Assembly: GCF_001429245.1 (NCBI RefSeq)
Contig: NZ_LMJE01000011.1
Coordinates: forward strand, 7,436-71,435
Reading direction: 5' to 3'
From: Rhizobium sp. Root274
GTDB lineage: Bacteria > Pseudomonadota > Alphaproteobacteria > Rhizobiales > Rhizobiaceae
Length of the DNA: 64,000 bases
Part shown: positions 44,631-52,500 of the stretch, piece by piece
Layout of the letters: each line of letters opens with the position of its first letter
How positions within the stretch are numbered: the first letter of the stretch is position 1
The notes under the pieces: model-generated
The model's input: the letters and a program-made list of their open reading frames with translations, nothing else
The model's database searches: none
Told to the model about the DNA's origin: nothing
Position numbers and translations under genes: made by a program

Positions 44631-44650
44631 GGCGGGGCTTCGGCCCCGCC
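44631..44650 (+). terminator. Terminator with TTCG tetraloop after the 44035 gene
   Basis: Perfect 8-bp stem GGCGGGGC/GCCCCGCC with a TTCG loop, followed by ATTTCTTCTCTTT. It lies 9 bases past the stop codon. Confidence 0.9.
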
Positions 44651-44672
44651 ATTTCTTCTCTTTCCGATCGAT

Positions 44673-44697
44673 AGCTGGCCCCCGGAGCCAGCTTTTT
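44673..44697 (+). terminator. Second, tandem terminator
   Basis: Stem AGCTGGC/GCCAGCT (44673-44679 with 44687-44693), loop CCCCGGA, followed by TTTTT. It backs up the hairpin at 44631 and isolates the ardC transcript. Confidence 0.9.
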
Positions 44698-44918
44698 GCA
44701 TGTCGCAGGCTAAAGAAGGAAGGTTGCCAGCTTACCCGCCATCGCGGGACCCGTCCGGCTTCGGTCCTGCCGGGGTCGGGAATTCAGGCGCAAGGGCTCT
44801 GCCCTCCTCCACTGACGTTCCGGCGCTTGACCAGCGTGCGCCATCCCCGCAGCCCCGGCCTTCGGACCGCCGTCACGGGCCGCGATCGGCGCGGTCTCGC
44901 AAACGGAGGTATAGAAAA

Positions 44919-45845
44919 ATGAGCAGGAAACCAGAAACGCAACGTGCAGACATCTACAGCCGGATTACCGATCGGATCGTCGATGACTTGGCCCGTGGCG
45001 TCAAACCATGGATGAAGCCCTGGCACGACCGGAACATGCGAGAGCGGATCACGCGTCCGCTGAGAAGCAATGGACAACCCTACTCGGGCGTCAACGTTCT
45101 GCTGCTGTGGTCGGAAGGCATGGCCCGGGGCTTCTCGTCGCCGATGTGGATGACGTTCAAGCAGGCGCTGGAGCTCGGGGCCGCAGTCCGCAAGGGTGAA
45201 ACCGGTTCGACCGTTGTTTTCGCCAGTCGCTTTACCAAGACGGAAGCCGACGGTAGCGGCGTTGAGGTCGACCGGGAAATCCCGTTCTTGAAGACCTACA
45301 CAGTTTTCAATGTTGAGCAGATCGACGATCTGCCGGAACATTATCACCATCGACCGGCGCCGGATGCCGATCCTGTCACACGGATCGAGGTCGTCGATCG
45401 CTTCTTCCGGAACACGGGCGCGGTCATCCGCCACGCAGGAAACCAAGCCTTTTTTGCCCCGTCCAGCGACCACATCCAAATGCCTCCGTTCGAGAGCTTC
45501 AGGGATGCGGCCAGCTACTATGCCACGCTGAGTCACGAGGCGACGCATTGGGTTGGCGCTTCGCATCGCCTGAATCGCGATCTCAGCCGTTACAACAAGG
45601 ATCGGTCGGAGCGGGCGCGTGAGGAGTTAATCGCCGAACTCGGCAGCTGCTTCCTATGCGCCGACCTTGGCATTGTACCGGAGCTCGAGCCTCGGCCCGA
45701 TCACGCGTCCTACCTTGCCTCGTGGCTGAAGGTGCTTTCCGAGGACCGGCGTGCAATTTTTCAGGCGGCAGCGCACGCGCAGCGGGCAGTCACCTTCCTG
45801 CACGATCTGCAGCCTGGTGCAGCCGAGGAGAAAGTCGCGGCCTAG
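44919..45845 (+). CDS. ardC: ArdC-type anti-restriction protein
   Basis: The 308-residue product has an N-terminal ArdC_N (DUF1738-like, ssDNA-binding) domain: DIYSRITDRIVDDLARGVKP, WMKPWHDRN and RPLRSNGQPYSGVNVLLLW. A zinc-metallopeptidase-like domain with SHEATHWVG follows (His206, Glu207, His210), and Glu of REELIAELGSCFL as the third ligand region. ArdC of broad-host-range plasmids protects incoming DNA from type I and II restriction. The start at 44919 has ACGGAGGT at the right distance; an in-frame extension to 44619 runs over two terminators and is rejected. Its place near oriT fits an anti-defence role after transfer. Confidence 0.9.
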   Translation: MSRKPETQRADIYSRITDRIVDDLARGVKPWMKPWHDRNMRERITRPLRSNGQPYSGVNVLLLWSEGMARGFSSPMWMTFKQALELGAAVRKGETGSTVVFASRFTKTEADGSGVEVDREIPFLKTYTVFNVEQIDDLPEHYHHRPAPDADPVTRIEVVDRFFRNTGAVIRHAGNQAFFAPSSDHIQMPPFESFRDAASYYATLSHEATHWVGASHRLNRDLSRYNKDRSERAREELIAELGSCFLCADLGIVPELEPRPDHASYLASWLKVLSEDRRAIFQAAAHAQRAVTFLHDLQPGAAEEKVAA

Positions 45846-45848
45846 AAA

Positions 45849-46025
45849 TCAGAGTCGGTCGTTGTCGCCGCCAACGGTCGGCACCTGTCCCGGCTCGCCT
45901 TCCGTAGGTGCGCCCTGATCTGGTGTGAGGTCCAGCTTGCCCCAGATCGAGGTTCTGCGGTCGGTCGGTTTGAGCTTTCGGGACTGCTTGATTTCGACGG
46001 TAAACGGCTTTGTCTGCTGACGCAT
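45849..46025 (-). CDS. Small plasmid protein, 58 aa, unknown function
   Basis: The 58-residue product starts MRQQTKPFTVEIKQSRKLKP and goes on TDRRTSIWGKLDLTPDQG. The ATG at 46025 has GGAGG 5 bases upstream. It runs against ardC and converges on its stop 3 bases away. Its basic N-terminal half suggests nucleic acid binding, but no motif supports that. I have seen similar short VEIKQSRKLK proteins in rhizobial plasmids without a function. Confidence 0.6.
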   Translation of the reverse strand: MRQQTKPFTVEIKQSRKLKPTDRRTSIWGKLDLTPDQGAPTEGEPGQVPTVGGDNDRL

Positions 46026-46478
46026 ATATCCTCCAGGCGACGAATCGCCAGCACACGATACCGGGTTGGTTGCTGGAGGCAACTTCAGGCGGGCGGGTCC
46101 GTCGCTACCGAATTGGGGCCTGACATTGCGACAGAGAAACGGTTCGATCGTAGCAATGTTGCGCTTGGGCGAGGCGATGGCAAGTTGCCATCACCGCGTT
46201 CCTCTTGATCCGCCGGCATAGGCCACGTCCTCCGCGGGCTCGATGAGGCATGTCTGATCGGAGAGCGGCTTCGCCTCGATCGTCCTCCCGCAACGGCCGT
46301 CCAAAACTTTCTTCCCCTGAGCGCTCAGGCGCTCATTCCTCGCGAAGCAACAAAGTTTCTCCCGGCCGCCCTCCACCTTGTTCCGGCCCCCTGGGTGCGG
46401 TCCAATCGTCCCCGATCCTTGCGACAGCCATCGAGGCCGCGAAGGGCGCGGCCCGAAACCAACGAAAGGAACACGAAA
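46026..46478. other. Leader region of the DUF736 gene (hairpin leader D)
   Basis: No gene is seen in these 453 bases. An A/T-rich inverted repeat AAACTTT/AAAGTTT (46304-46310 and 46352-46358) encloses a GC-rich segment. CTCCACCTTG (46371-46380) followed by TTCCGGCCCC repeats, with one base difference in spacing, the block at 48264 in the leader of another small gene. Confidence 0.5.
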
Positions 46479-46787
46479 ATGGCAACCATCGGCACCTTCA
46501 CCTCCACCGAAACCGGCTTCAACGGCTCGATCCGCACGCTTGCCCTCAACGTCAAGGCCCGCATCGCCCGCATCGAAAACCCCTCCGACAAGGGGCCGCA
46601 CTACCGCATCTACGCCGGCAATGTCGAGCTGGGTGCGGCCTGGCAGAAGCGCTCCGAGCAGGACCGCGACTACCTCTCGGTCAAGCTGGATGACCCGAGC
46701 TTCCCCGCGCCGATCTACGCGACCCTCACCGAAGTCGAAGGCGAGGACGGCTACCAGCTGATCTGGTCCCGCCCCAACCGGGACTGA
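46479..46787 (+). CDS. DUF736-family protein
   Basis: The 102-residue product begins [20 protein letters not shown] and continues [20 protein letters not shown], then [20 protein letters not shown] and ends LIWSRPNRD; these are the DUF736 landmarks. The family is a small beta-rich fold common on rhizobial plasmids and ICEs, with no proven function. The start at 46479 follows GAAAGGA. The gene stands alone between a long leader and two hairpin terminators. Confidence 0.9.
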   Translation: MATIGTFTSTETGFNGSIRTLALNVKARIARIENPSDKGPHYRIYAGNVELGAAWQKRSEQDRDYLSVKLDDPSFPAPIYATLTEVEGEDGYQLIWSRPNRD

Positions 46788-46797
46788 GACTCGGGAC

Positions 46798-46819
46798 GGC
46801 CCCGCCGCGAGGCGGGGCC
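46798..46819 (+). terminator. Terminator after the DUF736 gene
   Basis: Perfect 9-bp stem GGCCCCGCC/GGCGGGGCC (46798-46806 with 46811-46819) with a GCGA (GNRA) loop. The T tract is poor, and a second hairpin follows. Confidence 0.75.
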
Positions 46820-46835
46820 AATCGTCCGAATTGAG

Positions 46836-46873
46836 AAGCCGGGAGCGGGCATCGAACCCGCTTCCGGCTTTTC
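46836..46873 (+). terminator. Second terminator, 14-bp stem
   Basis: The arms at 46836-46849 and 46857-46870 form a 14-bp stem with one G-T pair and a 7-base loop CATCGAA, ending in TTTC. On the other strand the loop and stem look like a tRNA T-arm, but no tRNA is present. Confidence 0.8.
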
Positions 46874-46960
46874 TGGTGCCATACGGAACCGGAAATGTCT
46901 GCTCAGATCGCTCCAGTGTGCCGTGTCGGCATGTCGGCCTCGAGGACGGGCGGTCAACCC

Positions 46961-47053
46961 CCAATTTTGCCTCCGCTCCGGTTCCCGCCGCTCCGACAAA
47001 ATCGGCTCCCCCGCCCGCCGCCGCTGGCGGTCGCTTGCGCGCTCCTTGACCCC
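46961..47053 (+). repeat. Hairpin leader A upstream of the 54-aa gene
   Basis: CCAATTTTG (46961-46969) can pair with CAAAATCGG (46997-47005) with one A-C mismatch. CCTTGACCCC follows at 47044-47053, about 60 bases before the ATG at 47109. The layout and sequence closely match leader B at 47461, including GCGGTC in front and TCCCCCGC behind the second arm. Confidence 0.6.
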
Positions 47054-47108
47054 GCCATCCCGCCCCGCCCCGCGTCGTCGTCTTTCACGAACTCAAGGAG
47101 ATGAGACG

Positions 47109-47273
47109 ATGACTATCGAACAGCACATCGAGGAGCTGCGGCTGGAGCTGAAGAGCGTATGCGATGCCGCCGAGCGCCGCCAGATCGAGACGGAGCTCGA
47201 ACTCGCTGAAGCCAATCTGGCTGTCATGCTTGCCGAACAGGAGGGCGCCGTCGAAGCCGAGCCGCCCTTCTGA
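47109..47273 (+). CDS. Small coiled-coil protein, 54 aa, unknown function
   Basis: The 54-residue product MTIEQHIEELRLELKSVCDA...RRQIETELELAEANLAVML is a single amphipathic, coiled-coil-like helix with an acidic tail ending EAEPPF. AAGGAG lies 8 bases before the ATG at 47109. Its stop codon is inside its terminator hairpin. It stands alone behind leader A. I recognise no family; the helix suggests a dimerising partner or adaptor. Confidence 0.6.
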   Translation: MTIEQHIEELRLELKSVCDAAERRQIETELELAEANLAVMLAEQEGAVEAEPPF

Positions 47274-47285
47274 GGCGGCTCTTTC
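47259..47285 (+). terminator. Terminator overlapping the stop of the 54-aa gene
   Basis: The stem GAGCCGCC/GGCGGCTC (47259-47266 with 47274-47281) encloses the stop codon in its 7-base loop CTTCTGA, followed by TTTCC. Confidence 0.75.
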
Positions 47286-47460
47286 CTTCTGGTATGTGAG
47301 CCGGACCGGCGTCCCCGGCTGTCAGGGATTTCACCCCTCAACGCTCCCCTCCGGCTCTTGCCGGATACGGTCGCGGCCCCTGCGGGCCCGCGGGTTTCTT
47401 CTCTCTATGACGTCCTAATTTACTCCAGCAAATCCGGCGTAAAGGACGGCGCGGTCTCCC

Positions 47461-47544
47461 CCAATTTTCCGCCGCTGCGTTGCACTTCTCTTCAGAAAAA
47501 TCGGTTCCCCCGCTTGCGAGCCGCGTTCCGCGGTCCTTGACCCC
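47461..47544 (+). repeat. Hairpin leader B upstream of the 163-aa gene
   Basis: CCAATTTTC (47461-47469) can pair with GAAAAATCGG (47495-47504), with the same A-C mismatch as leader A; the pair closing the loop side is C-G here and G-C in leader A, a compensatory change. CCTTGACCCC is at 47535-47544, about 60 bases before the ATG at 47595. Confidence 0.6.
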
Positions 47545-47594
47545 TCTTTGCAACAGAGTGGCCGATCTCCATCATCAACGAAGGAGATCACATT

Positions 47595-48086
47595 ATGACA
47601 ACCGATCAGAACCTCATGCTCTACACCAGGCTTTCCGGCTTCCGGATCGTCGTCCTCGCAAACCGGTTCGGCTGTGAGACAGACTTCACGCGAGCTCTCC
47701 ACGATCGCCTGCTAGAGGCGCTCGAAGCCGGAATTGGTCGCGTGCGGACCATCATGGCGTCGGAGCGGAGCGTTCTCACCGGTGACGACGAGTTCGCCGA
47801 GTATCAGCTGGAGGGGGAAACTGAGATTTTCGGGCGCTTTACCATCACCTTGCTGGACGATCTCGAAACCGATTTCGACACGCACGAATACCGCATCAAC
47901 GACGGTGACTGGATCAATGCTCTGACGGCGGACTATACCGGCGTCGATATCGGCTATCCGGAAATGGTCGCGCTGACCGTCGACGAGTTCGGCTCACTTG
48001 CGCCGATCATCAAAAATATCAAGCGCGAAACCGGGATCACGGTAAATGCCTCGCGTGTCGTTTTCGCCCGGTGCGGAGGATCCTGA
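47595..48086 (+). CDS. Plasmid protein of unknown function, 163 aa
   Basis: The 163-residue product begins MTTDQNLMLYTRLSGFRIVV. It contains ETDFTRALHDRLLEALEAGI, TEIFGRFTITLLDDLETDFD and YRINDGDWINALTADYTGVD, an acidic protein with mixed strands and helices. AAGGAG precedes the ATG at 47595. A palindrome GGAGGATC/GATCCTCC surrounds its stop codon. The acidic character recalls DNA-mimic anti-defence proteins, but that is a weak analogy. I recognise no family. Confidence 0.6.
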   Translation: MTTDQNLMLYTRLSGFRIVVLANRFGCETDFTRALHDRLLEALEAGIGRVRTIMASERSVLTGDDEFAEYQLEGETEIFGRFTITLLDDLETDFDTHEYRINDGDWINALTADYTGVDIGYPEMVALTVDEFGSLAPIIKNIKRETGITVNASRVVFARCGGS

Positions 48087-48205
48087 TCCTCCGGCGTGGT
48101 CTCGATCGAGATTCTGAGGAACCCGCCGCGCTCTCCTTCCGAGCTGCTGTCATCTCTCATCGGGATGTTGCAGCCCGTCCGTCACGACGCAACCTGCCGC
48201 CGCCA

Positions 48206-48290
48206 GAATTTTCCCCGCCGCCTTGCTGCTCCTCGCGGATCAAAATTCAGTCGCTGGCAGGTCCTCCACCTTCGTTCCGGCCCCTTGGGG
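48206..48290 (+). repeat. Hairpin leader C upstream of the 57-aa gene
   Basis: GAATTTT (48206-48212) and AAAATTC (48242-48248) form a perfect 7-bp inverted repeat around a GC-rich segment. CTCCACCTTCG follows at 48264, then TTCCGGCCCC, the block shared with leader D at 46371. The gene starts at 48357. Confidence 0.55.
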
Positions 48291-48356
48291 GTGCGTCCCT
48301 CCTTTCCGGTCTGCCGACTATCCCCGCGATGTCAGCATTTCGAAAGGAGAAACAAC

Positions 48357-48530
48357 ATGCAACAGCTCGCTCAATTTCTCGCCGCCACCGGCCGCCGGCT
48401 CCGCACGCTCGGCAAGGTGCTCAGCCACTTCTTCCGCAAGGGGAAGCTTGGCCTGAAGCTCGCGATCAAGATCCCGTTCTTCGTCGAGATCGAAGTATCC
48501 TTCGAGACCGACTGGAACCGACGCCGATGA
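48357..48530 (+). CDS. Small basic protein, 57 aa, possible membrane peptide
   Basis: The ATG at 48357 has AAAGGAGA 6-7 bases upstream. The 57-residue product MQQLAQFLAATGRRLRTLGK...LAIKIPFFVEIEVSFETDW is strongly basic in its first half and hydrophobic after residue 30, so it may sit at the membrane. It stands alone behind leader C, with an imperfect TTCG-loop hairpin at 48541-48559 behind it. I recognise no family. Confidence 0.55.
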   Translation: MQQLAQFLAATGRRLRTLGKVLSHFFRKGKLGLKLAIKIPFFVEIEVSFETDWNRRR

Positions 48531-48566
48531 GGTACGCTTTGGCCCCGCTTCGGCGGGCCTTCTTTC

Positions 48567-48821
48567 CTACGTCGACATCACGCGCGGCCGGTAACCGCGT
48601 TTTCGTTTCTGTCGGAGAAGATCGAGGAACAGGTGAACAGCTTCCTCTTCCCGCCCGAAATGGTGGACCATCACCTGTCCCTTGCTTCCAATCCTGCCCC
48701 ACTTTCGAAGCAGGCAGATATCCCCGAACAGGTTCGGTTCGATCGACATGGCGTAATAGCGGGCCATGTTCTTGGAGGCGTCCGAGCGCTCGACGTAGAG
48801 ATGGTAGGGCTGCGAGATCAT
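48567..48821 (-). CDS. WGR-domain protein, about 84 aa
   Basis: The product is little more than a WGR domain: ARYYAMSIEPNLFGDICLLR followed by KWGRIGSKGQ, the Trp-Gly-Arg motif, and a helix REEAVHLFLDLLRQKRKRGY. The start at 48821 (MISQPYHLYVERSD) is preferred, since an upstream TTG at 48857 only adds a poorly conserved N-terminus. WGR domains bind DNA ends or nucleic acid in PARP and MolR-like proteins. It is convergent with the 57-aa gene and shares its hairpin. It lies downstream of the SNase gene on the same strand, with 195 bp between. Confidence 0.8.
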   Translation of the reverse strand: MISQPYHLYVERSDASKNMARYYAMSIEPNLFGDICLLRKWGRIGSKGQVMVHHFGREEEAVHLFLDLLRQKRKRGYRPRVMST

Positions 48822-49016
48822 GAGAGAAGAATCGCTGATCTCTGGAATCGCGTCCAACGACAGTTATGAATCGGTCGGGGTGGATTGATTCAGATCTGTG
48901 ATGAAACGCGAGTGGTGGGCTTGGGCGAGACGCCTTCGGCGCACGGCTCTACTCGCTTACGCTCCCCGAACCCGCGAGACGGTTTCGGCCATCCGGTAAC
49001 GATCCTCTCGCGGTTC

Positions 49017-49598
49017 TCAGCCGCACCATCCTTGTCTTGCGCCGTCCCAGCGCCTGGCGAGGCCCTCGTCAACGAGAGCGTCTCCGAGCGAGCGCCCTGC
49101 CCGCGTGACGGTACGCAGCTTGCGGCCATATTTGTCTTCGTCGCGCAACCCGGCTGAAAGCGAGAACTTGCCACCATTCAGCAGCGCGAGCAGACGTGAT
49201 TTCGCGGCTTCGCCTTTGATCCTTTCCGCCTCACACCGCGGTGGGCTGAGTTCCGGCGTGTCGATATCCGCGATGCGGATTTTCTCGCCCCGGAACCAGA
49301 ACGTATCGCCATCGACGACGCAGTTCACGTGGCGATCGACGCCGCAGATCAAGAACGCGGCCGACAGTGGATCTGATGTCGGTGTTTTGGCCGCAGCCAG
49401 GAGCCCGGAGAGATTGTTGGCGCCGCCGAAGGCAAGCCAGCCTCCCGTAGCAATGGTCATTGCGCAGAGGATCGCGATCAGTGATTTGCGCGGGCGGCTC
49501 GGCCCCGATCGGGGTGACTTTCCCTGCCCGCGATTTCGGTCGTTCCTGCCGCCGGTCTGCCGCGGCTTTCTGAACGGAACCACATTCGATTTCGTCAC
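49017..49598 (-). CDS. Thermonuclease (SNase) family protein, membrane-anchored
   Basis: The 193-residue product starts with GTG and a basic, proline-rich cytoplasmic stretch. A membrane helix (about 40-60, IAILCAMTIATGGWLAFGG) and an SNase domain follow, with CVVDGDTFWFRGEKIRIADI, DTPEL and GKFSLSAGLRDEDKYGRKLR containing the catalytic Asp and Arg positions. The domain should lie in the periplasm. Nucleases of this type are found beside traG in rhizobial plasmids and might process DNA in the donor envelope. It follows the traC-traD-traG-orf70 series on the minus strand. Confidence 0.85.
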   Translation of the reverse strand: MTKSNVVPFRKPRQTGGRNDRNRGQGKSPRSGPSRPRKSLIAILCAMTIATGGWLAFGGANNLSGLLAAAKTPTSDPLSAAFLICGVDRHVNCVVDGDTFWFRGEKIRIADIDTPELSPPRCEAERIKGEAAKSRLLALLNGGKFSLSAGLRDEDKYGRKLRTVTRAGRSLGDALVDEGLARRWDGARQGWCG

Positions 49599-49620
49599 CC
49601 TCGGTCCTCTCCTCTTTGCC

Positions 49621-49833
49621 TCAACCTATCTCGGCTTCGGTTTCATCTGCGTTTACGGGCAAGACGATCTTTAGGCGGTGTGCAGGAGCGGCGCGCAGTC
49701 GGTCCCGCCTCCCCTTCGGGCCACTATGTTGAGGCTCCTGCGGCTGCGCTGTTTCCCGCTCCTCACACAGCGAGAATTCCCGAAATCCCGCCCTGTCGGT
49801 CGTCGCTATGCTGATTTCTCCGATACTCTTCAT
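49621..49833 (-). CDS. Small protein coupled to traG, 70 aa, unknown function
   Basis: The ATG at 49831-49833 overlaps the traG stop by 4 bases, which is the main evidence that it is real. The 70-residue product [20 protein letters not shown] is followed by a basic, hydrophilic stretch and ends HRLKIVLPVNADETEAEIG. It ends 22 bases before the SNase gene. I recognise no family. A role linked with DNA transfer is suggested only by the operon. Confidence 0.55.
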   Translation of the reverse strand: MKSIGEISIATTDRAGFREFSLCEERETAQPQEPQHSGPKGRRDRLRAAPAHRLKIVLPVNADETEAEIG

Positions 49834-51806
49834 TGTCCTGGATCGGCCTTGCTCGCTGCGCTGCGCGCCGGCTCGATCCCAGAGGGCCCAGGCGTGTTTC
49901 CAAGCCTGTGAAACCTGTTCATCCCAACGCAGGCTTTCATATCGTCGCGCCGAAACCAGATCGCGCGGCCGCACCTGAGCGGCGCGTTGCCCGCCGTGAA
50001 GACGATCTGCTCGTCCGCTCGCATGCGAAGAACTTCGTGCGGCTGGATCAACGGCCGCGCGGCCAGTTGCTTCGATCGCGTGCGCGACGATCCTCTCGCC
50101 TGGGAACTGCGGCTGATCTGGTCGATCTCGACCGTCGTCATGCCGCAGCGACGCGAGATGTAGTCGGCCGTTTCCGGATCATTGATCGCCGCGAAACTGA
50201 TCCAGCTCGCGCTCTCGAACCATTTGCTGGCGGCATCGCGGCCGCCATAGGTTTCGCGCATCTGGCCGATCGACTGATAGATCATGACGAGCGTGATGCC
50301 GTATTTCCGGCCGGCGTCGCGCGCCGTCTCCAGGATGCGCATGTAGCCCAGCCGCGCCACCTCATCCAGGAGGAACAGCGACCTTCCGCTCATCGAGCCA
50401 TCGCGATTGTAGATCGCGTTCAGGAAGGAACCGATGATGACGCGCGCCAGGCCCGCATGCGTCTCCAGCGTCTTGAGATCGATGTTGATGAAGACGTCGG
50501 TGTTTCCAGCTGCTAGGTCGATTGTCGAAAACGTCTTCCCCGACACCAATGCGGCATAGTTCGGATAGGAAAGCCAGTGGGTTTCCTTGATCGCATTGGC
50601 ATAGACGCCGGAGAACGTCTCCGGGGTCATATTGACGAAGGCCGCCACATTTTCCTTCACGAACTCCGAGTCCGAATTGTCGTAGATTTCCTGCAGGCGC
50701 TGGCGCAGCTGCGGCTCCGGTTCAGAAAGATTGGCGCGCACCTGGCGAAGCGTCTGGTTCTCCTTCTCCGTATGTCCGGACAGGCAAACGTCGGCGATCA
50801 TCGCGGTCAGCAATTGCAAGGCCGAGGCACGGAAGAAGTCGTCGCGGACGCCGCGCGTCCCGCCGCTATCGCTCATGATCCAGGAGGCGACGGAGGCGAT
50901 ATCCTCTTCCTTGGTGCCGCCGAACTGTCCGATCCAATCAAGCGCATTGAAGCCGGTTTCCGGTTTTTTCGGATCGACCACGAACACGTCGCGGTCCGCG
51001 CCGGTGCGATGGGCCGAGACCATCGGCGCCACCTCGTTCGACGGATCGAGAACGATCAGCGAGCCACCCCATTTCAAGGCTGTCGGGATCGTTACCGACG
51101 TCGTCTTGAACCCACCGGAACCAGCGAACACGATACCATGTGACGAACCGAACGAGCCGTCGAAGCAGAGCAGCGGCGACTTGCCGCCGCTCCCCCATGT
51201 TTCGGAATTGTCGGCCCGAAAGGAGCGCTCCGCAACGCTGTCCCTATCGACACGGTATCGTTCGCCAATCACGATCCCGCCTGTTTGGGAGAACAGCTTT
51301 TCCGCATCGGCAAGCTTCATCCAATCGGCCTCGCCGTGAAGCGCTTGCTTGCCGCGGATGCGTTTGGGCTCGGCACTGGCGAATGCCGCGTTGCCGACCA
51401 GCGCGACGCGCAGGGCGAAGCAGGTCGCCATCGCCGCAGCGCCCGCTCCAATCAGCGTGGCGGGATCGACATAGGCGAGAATGGACTTGCCCGCCCGAAC
51501 TTGGTCCGCGAGTCCCGACAACCTGATCGTTTCGCGAAGCGCGCCAATCAGGATCGTTGCCACGCCGCCGGCGACGACGCCCCATCCTGCCGCCTTGATC
51601 CTGATCGAACCGGCGCTCGCAAACAGGAAGACGATGGCAATGAGCGCCGCCGTCAGATAAGGCAGAGCGATCCCGGCTCGACCGAGCGTCTGCCGCGCTG
51701 CCTCCGTCTTTCCGAAGCCGGACAGCCAATGTTCGATCCCGGTCATGCCGATCGTGACCGGGATCATTAATGCGACGGGCGCGATGAATAGCAAAAACCT
51801 ATTCAT
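49830..51806 (-). CDS. traG: Type IV coupling protein TraG (VirD4 family)
   Basis: The 658-residue ATPase has several N-terminal membrane helices (about 4-22, 50-66, 70-90, 115-140). The nucleotide-binding domain carries Walker [10 protein letters not shown] (about 227-235) and Walker [12 protein letters not shown] (about 474-484). The C-terminal tail is [20 protein letters not shown]. TraG docks the relaxase-DNA complex onto the Trb mating channel. It overlaps traD at its start by 8 bases and is part of the operon traC-traD-traG-orf70-SNase. Length and motifs match Ti/rhizobial TraG. Confidence 0.95.
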   Translation of the reverse strand: MNRFLLFIAPVALMIPVTIGMTGIEHWLSGFGKTEAARQTLGRAGIALPYLTAALIAIVFLFASAGSIRIKAAGWGVVAGGVATILIGALRETIRLSGLADQVRAGKSILAYVDPATLIGAGAAAMATCFALRVALVGNAAFASAEPKRIRGKQALHGEADWMKLADAEKLFSQTGGIVIGERYRVDRDSVAERSFRADNSETWGSGGKSPLLCFDGSFGSSHGIVFAGSGGFKTTSVTIPTALKWGGSLIVLDPSNEVAPMVSAHRTGADRDVFVVDPKKPETGFNALDWIGQFGGTKEEDIASVASWIMSDSGGTRGVRDDFFRASALQLLTAMIADVCLSGHTEKENQTLRQVRANLSEPEPQLRQRLQEIYDNSDSEFVKENVAAFVNMTPETFSGVYANAIKETHWLSYPNYAALVSGKTFSTIDLAAGNTDVFINIDLKTLETHAGLARVIIGSFLNAIYNRDGSMSGRSLFLLDEVARLGYMRILETARDAGRKYGITLVMIYQSIGQMRETYGGRDAASKWFESASWISFAAINDPETADYISRRCGMTTVEIDQISRSSQARGSSRTRSKQLAARPLIQPHEVLRMRADEQIVFTAGNAPLRCGRAIWFRRDDMKACVGMNRFHRLGNTPGPSGIEPARSAASKADPGQ

Positions 51807-52014
51807 CGGTTTTCCCGAAGGCCTCCGCGCCGATCGCCAGCAGCCGCGATCGTTCTGTGTCGTCGCATCTCAGGCGCTGGCTCAGATCGATCAGCGCGCC
51901 GAGCAGAAGCGCGCGCTTTTCGTAGCGAAGGCCGGCTTTGACGATGAGGCCGCCAAGCTCGATCTTTTCCCGGGTGTCCTTTTTGCGAGCGTCGGATGTC
52001 ATGGTGCGGCTCAT
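51799..52014 (-). CDS. traD: Conjugal transfer protein TraD
   Basis: The 71-residue product [20 protein letters not shown] continues [20 protein letters not shown], the typical size and sequence of TraD in Ti and rhizobial plasmids (not the F-plasmid TraD). It starts 4 bp after traC and overlaps traG. The short basic protein is thought to act in the relaxosome or DNA processing; its exact job is not known. Confidence 0.9.
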   Translation of the reverse strand: MSRTMTSDARKKDTREKIELGGLIVKAGLRYEKRALLLGALIDLSQRLRCDDTERSRLLAIGAEAFGKTDE

Positions 52015-52018
52015 GCGC

Positions 52019-52315
52019 TCAAGCCTCGCCAGACCCGCCCGCAGCCGCGCCAGACGCGTTCTGCGTGGACGGTCCGCTGCTTTCGCCGGCGCCTGCCCCC
52101 CTCTTGCCTCCGCTCGAACGAACCTCGCCTCCGCGAAACCGTTTCATCAGATCCTCGAAAGCGGCCTGCAGCTCCGCCTCGTCGACTTCGATTTCGCCGA
52201 GGCCCGCCTTGAGGGCGATCCGGCCGACGCGCTCCGCCTCACGGGTCTCGGCGGCCTTGAGCTGCTCCTGGAGCTTGGCGATTTCGTCGCGGATCTTGGA
52301 GGATGGTTTCTTCAT
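52019..52315 (-). CDS. traC: Conjugal transfer protein TraC
   Basis: The 98-residue product [20 protein letters not shown] has a coiled-coil N-terminus. [20 protein letters not shown] follows, then a Gly/Ser-rich tail ([20 protein letters not shown]). These are features of rhizobial TraC, a relaxosome accessory factor. The ATG at 52315 lies behind GGGAGA and faces oriT. It is the first gene of the traCDG operon. Confidence 0.92.
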   Translation of the reverse strand: MKKPSSKIRDEIAKLQEQLKAAETREAERVGRIALKAGLGEIEVDEAELQAAFEDLMKRFRGGEVRSSGGKRGAGAGESSGPSTQNASGAAAGGSGEA

Positions 52316-52373
52316 GTCCGTAGTCTCCCTTGGGTGAGAAAGCTTGCCTTTCGAACCCAGTTTTCCGGAGATG

Positions 52374-52388
52374 AGTGCGGAACGCACT
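52374..52388. promoter_or_regulatory. Inverted repeat in the traC-traA interval, tra-box-like
   Basis: AGTGCGGAACGCACT is a 6-bp inverted repeat with a 3-base centre, containing GTGC-N5-GCAC. Canonical tra boxes have GTGC-N6-GCAC. It lies 59 bp upstream of traC and could be a diverged TraR site serving the divergent tra operons. Confidence 0.35.
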
Positions 52389-52458
52389 ACTGTGAATCCT
52401 ACAATCGCCAAGGCGCAAGCTTTGGTGAATGATCCCGGCCGTTCCGAAGGAGCGGATC

Positions 52459-52500
52459 CGAAGGGCGCAATTATACGTCGCTGACGCGACGCCCTTGCTT
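52459..52500. other. Origin of transfer (oriT) of Ti/rhizobial plasmid type
   Basis: The stretch contains AAGGGCG (52461-52467) and CGCCCTT (52490-52496) as outer arms, a hairpin CGTCGC-TGA-CGCGACG (52476-52491), and the conserved core AATTATACGTCGCTGACG. I recognise this as the oriT of pTiC58-like plasmids, whose nick region belongs to the Q type. It lies exactly between the divergent traCDG and traAFBH operons, as in those plasmids. Confidence 0.85.

Noticed and set aside
44619..44918. N-terminal extension of ArdC
   Set aside because: It would run over two strong terminators, and the ArdC domain starts with MSRKPETQRADIYSRI at 44919 behind ACGGAGGT.
46836..46873. tRNA T-arm-like structure on the minus strand (GCGGG-TTCGATG-CCCGC)
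   Set aside because: The flanks pair with each other to extend a simple hairpin; there is no acceptor, D or anticodon arm. It is a terminator.
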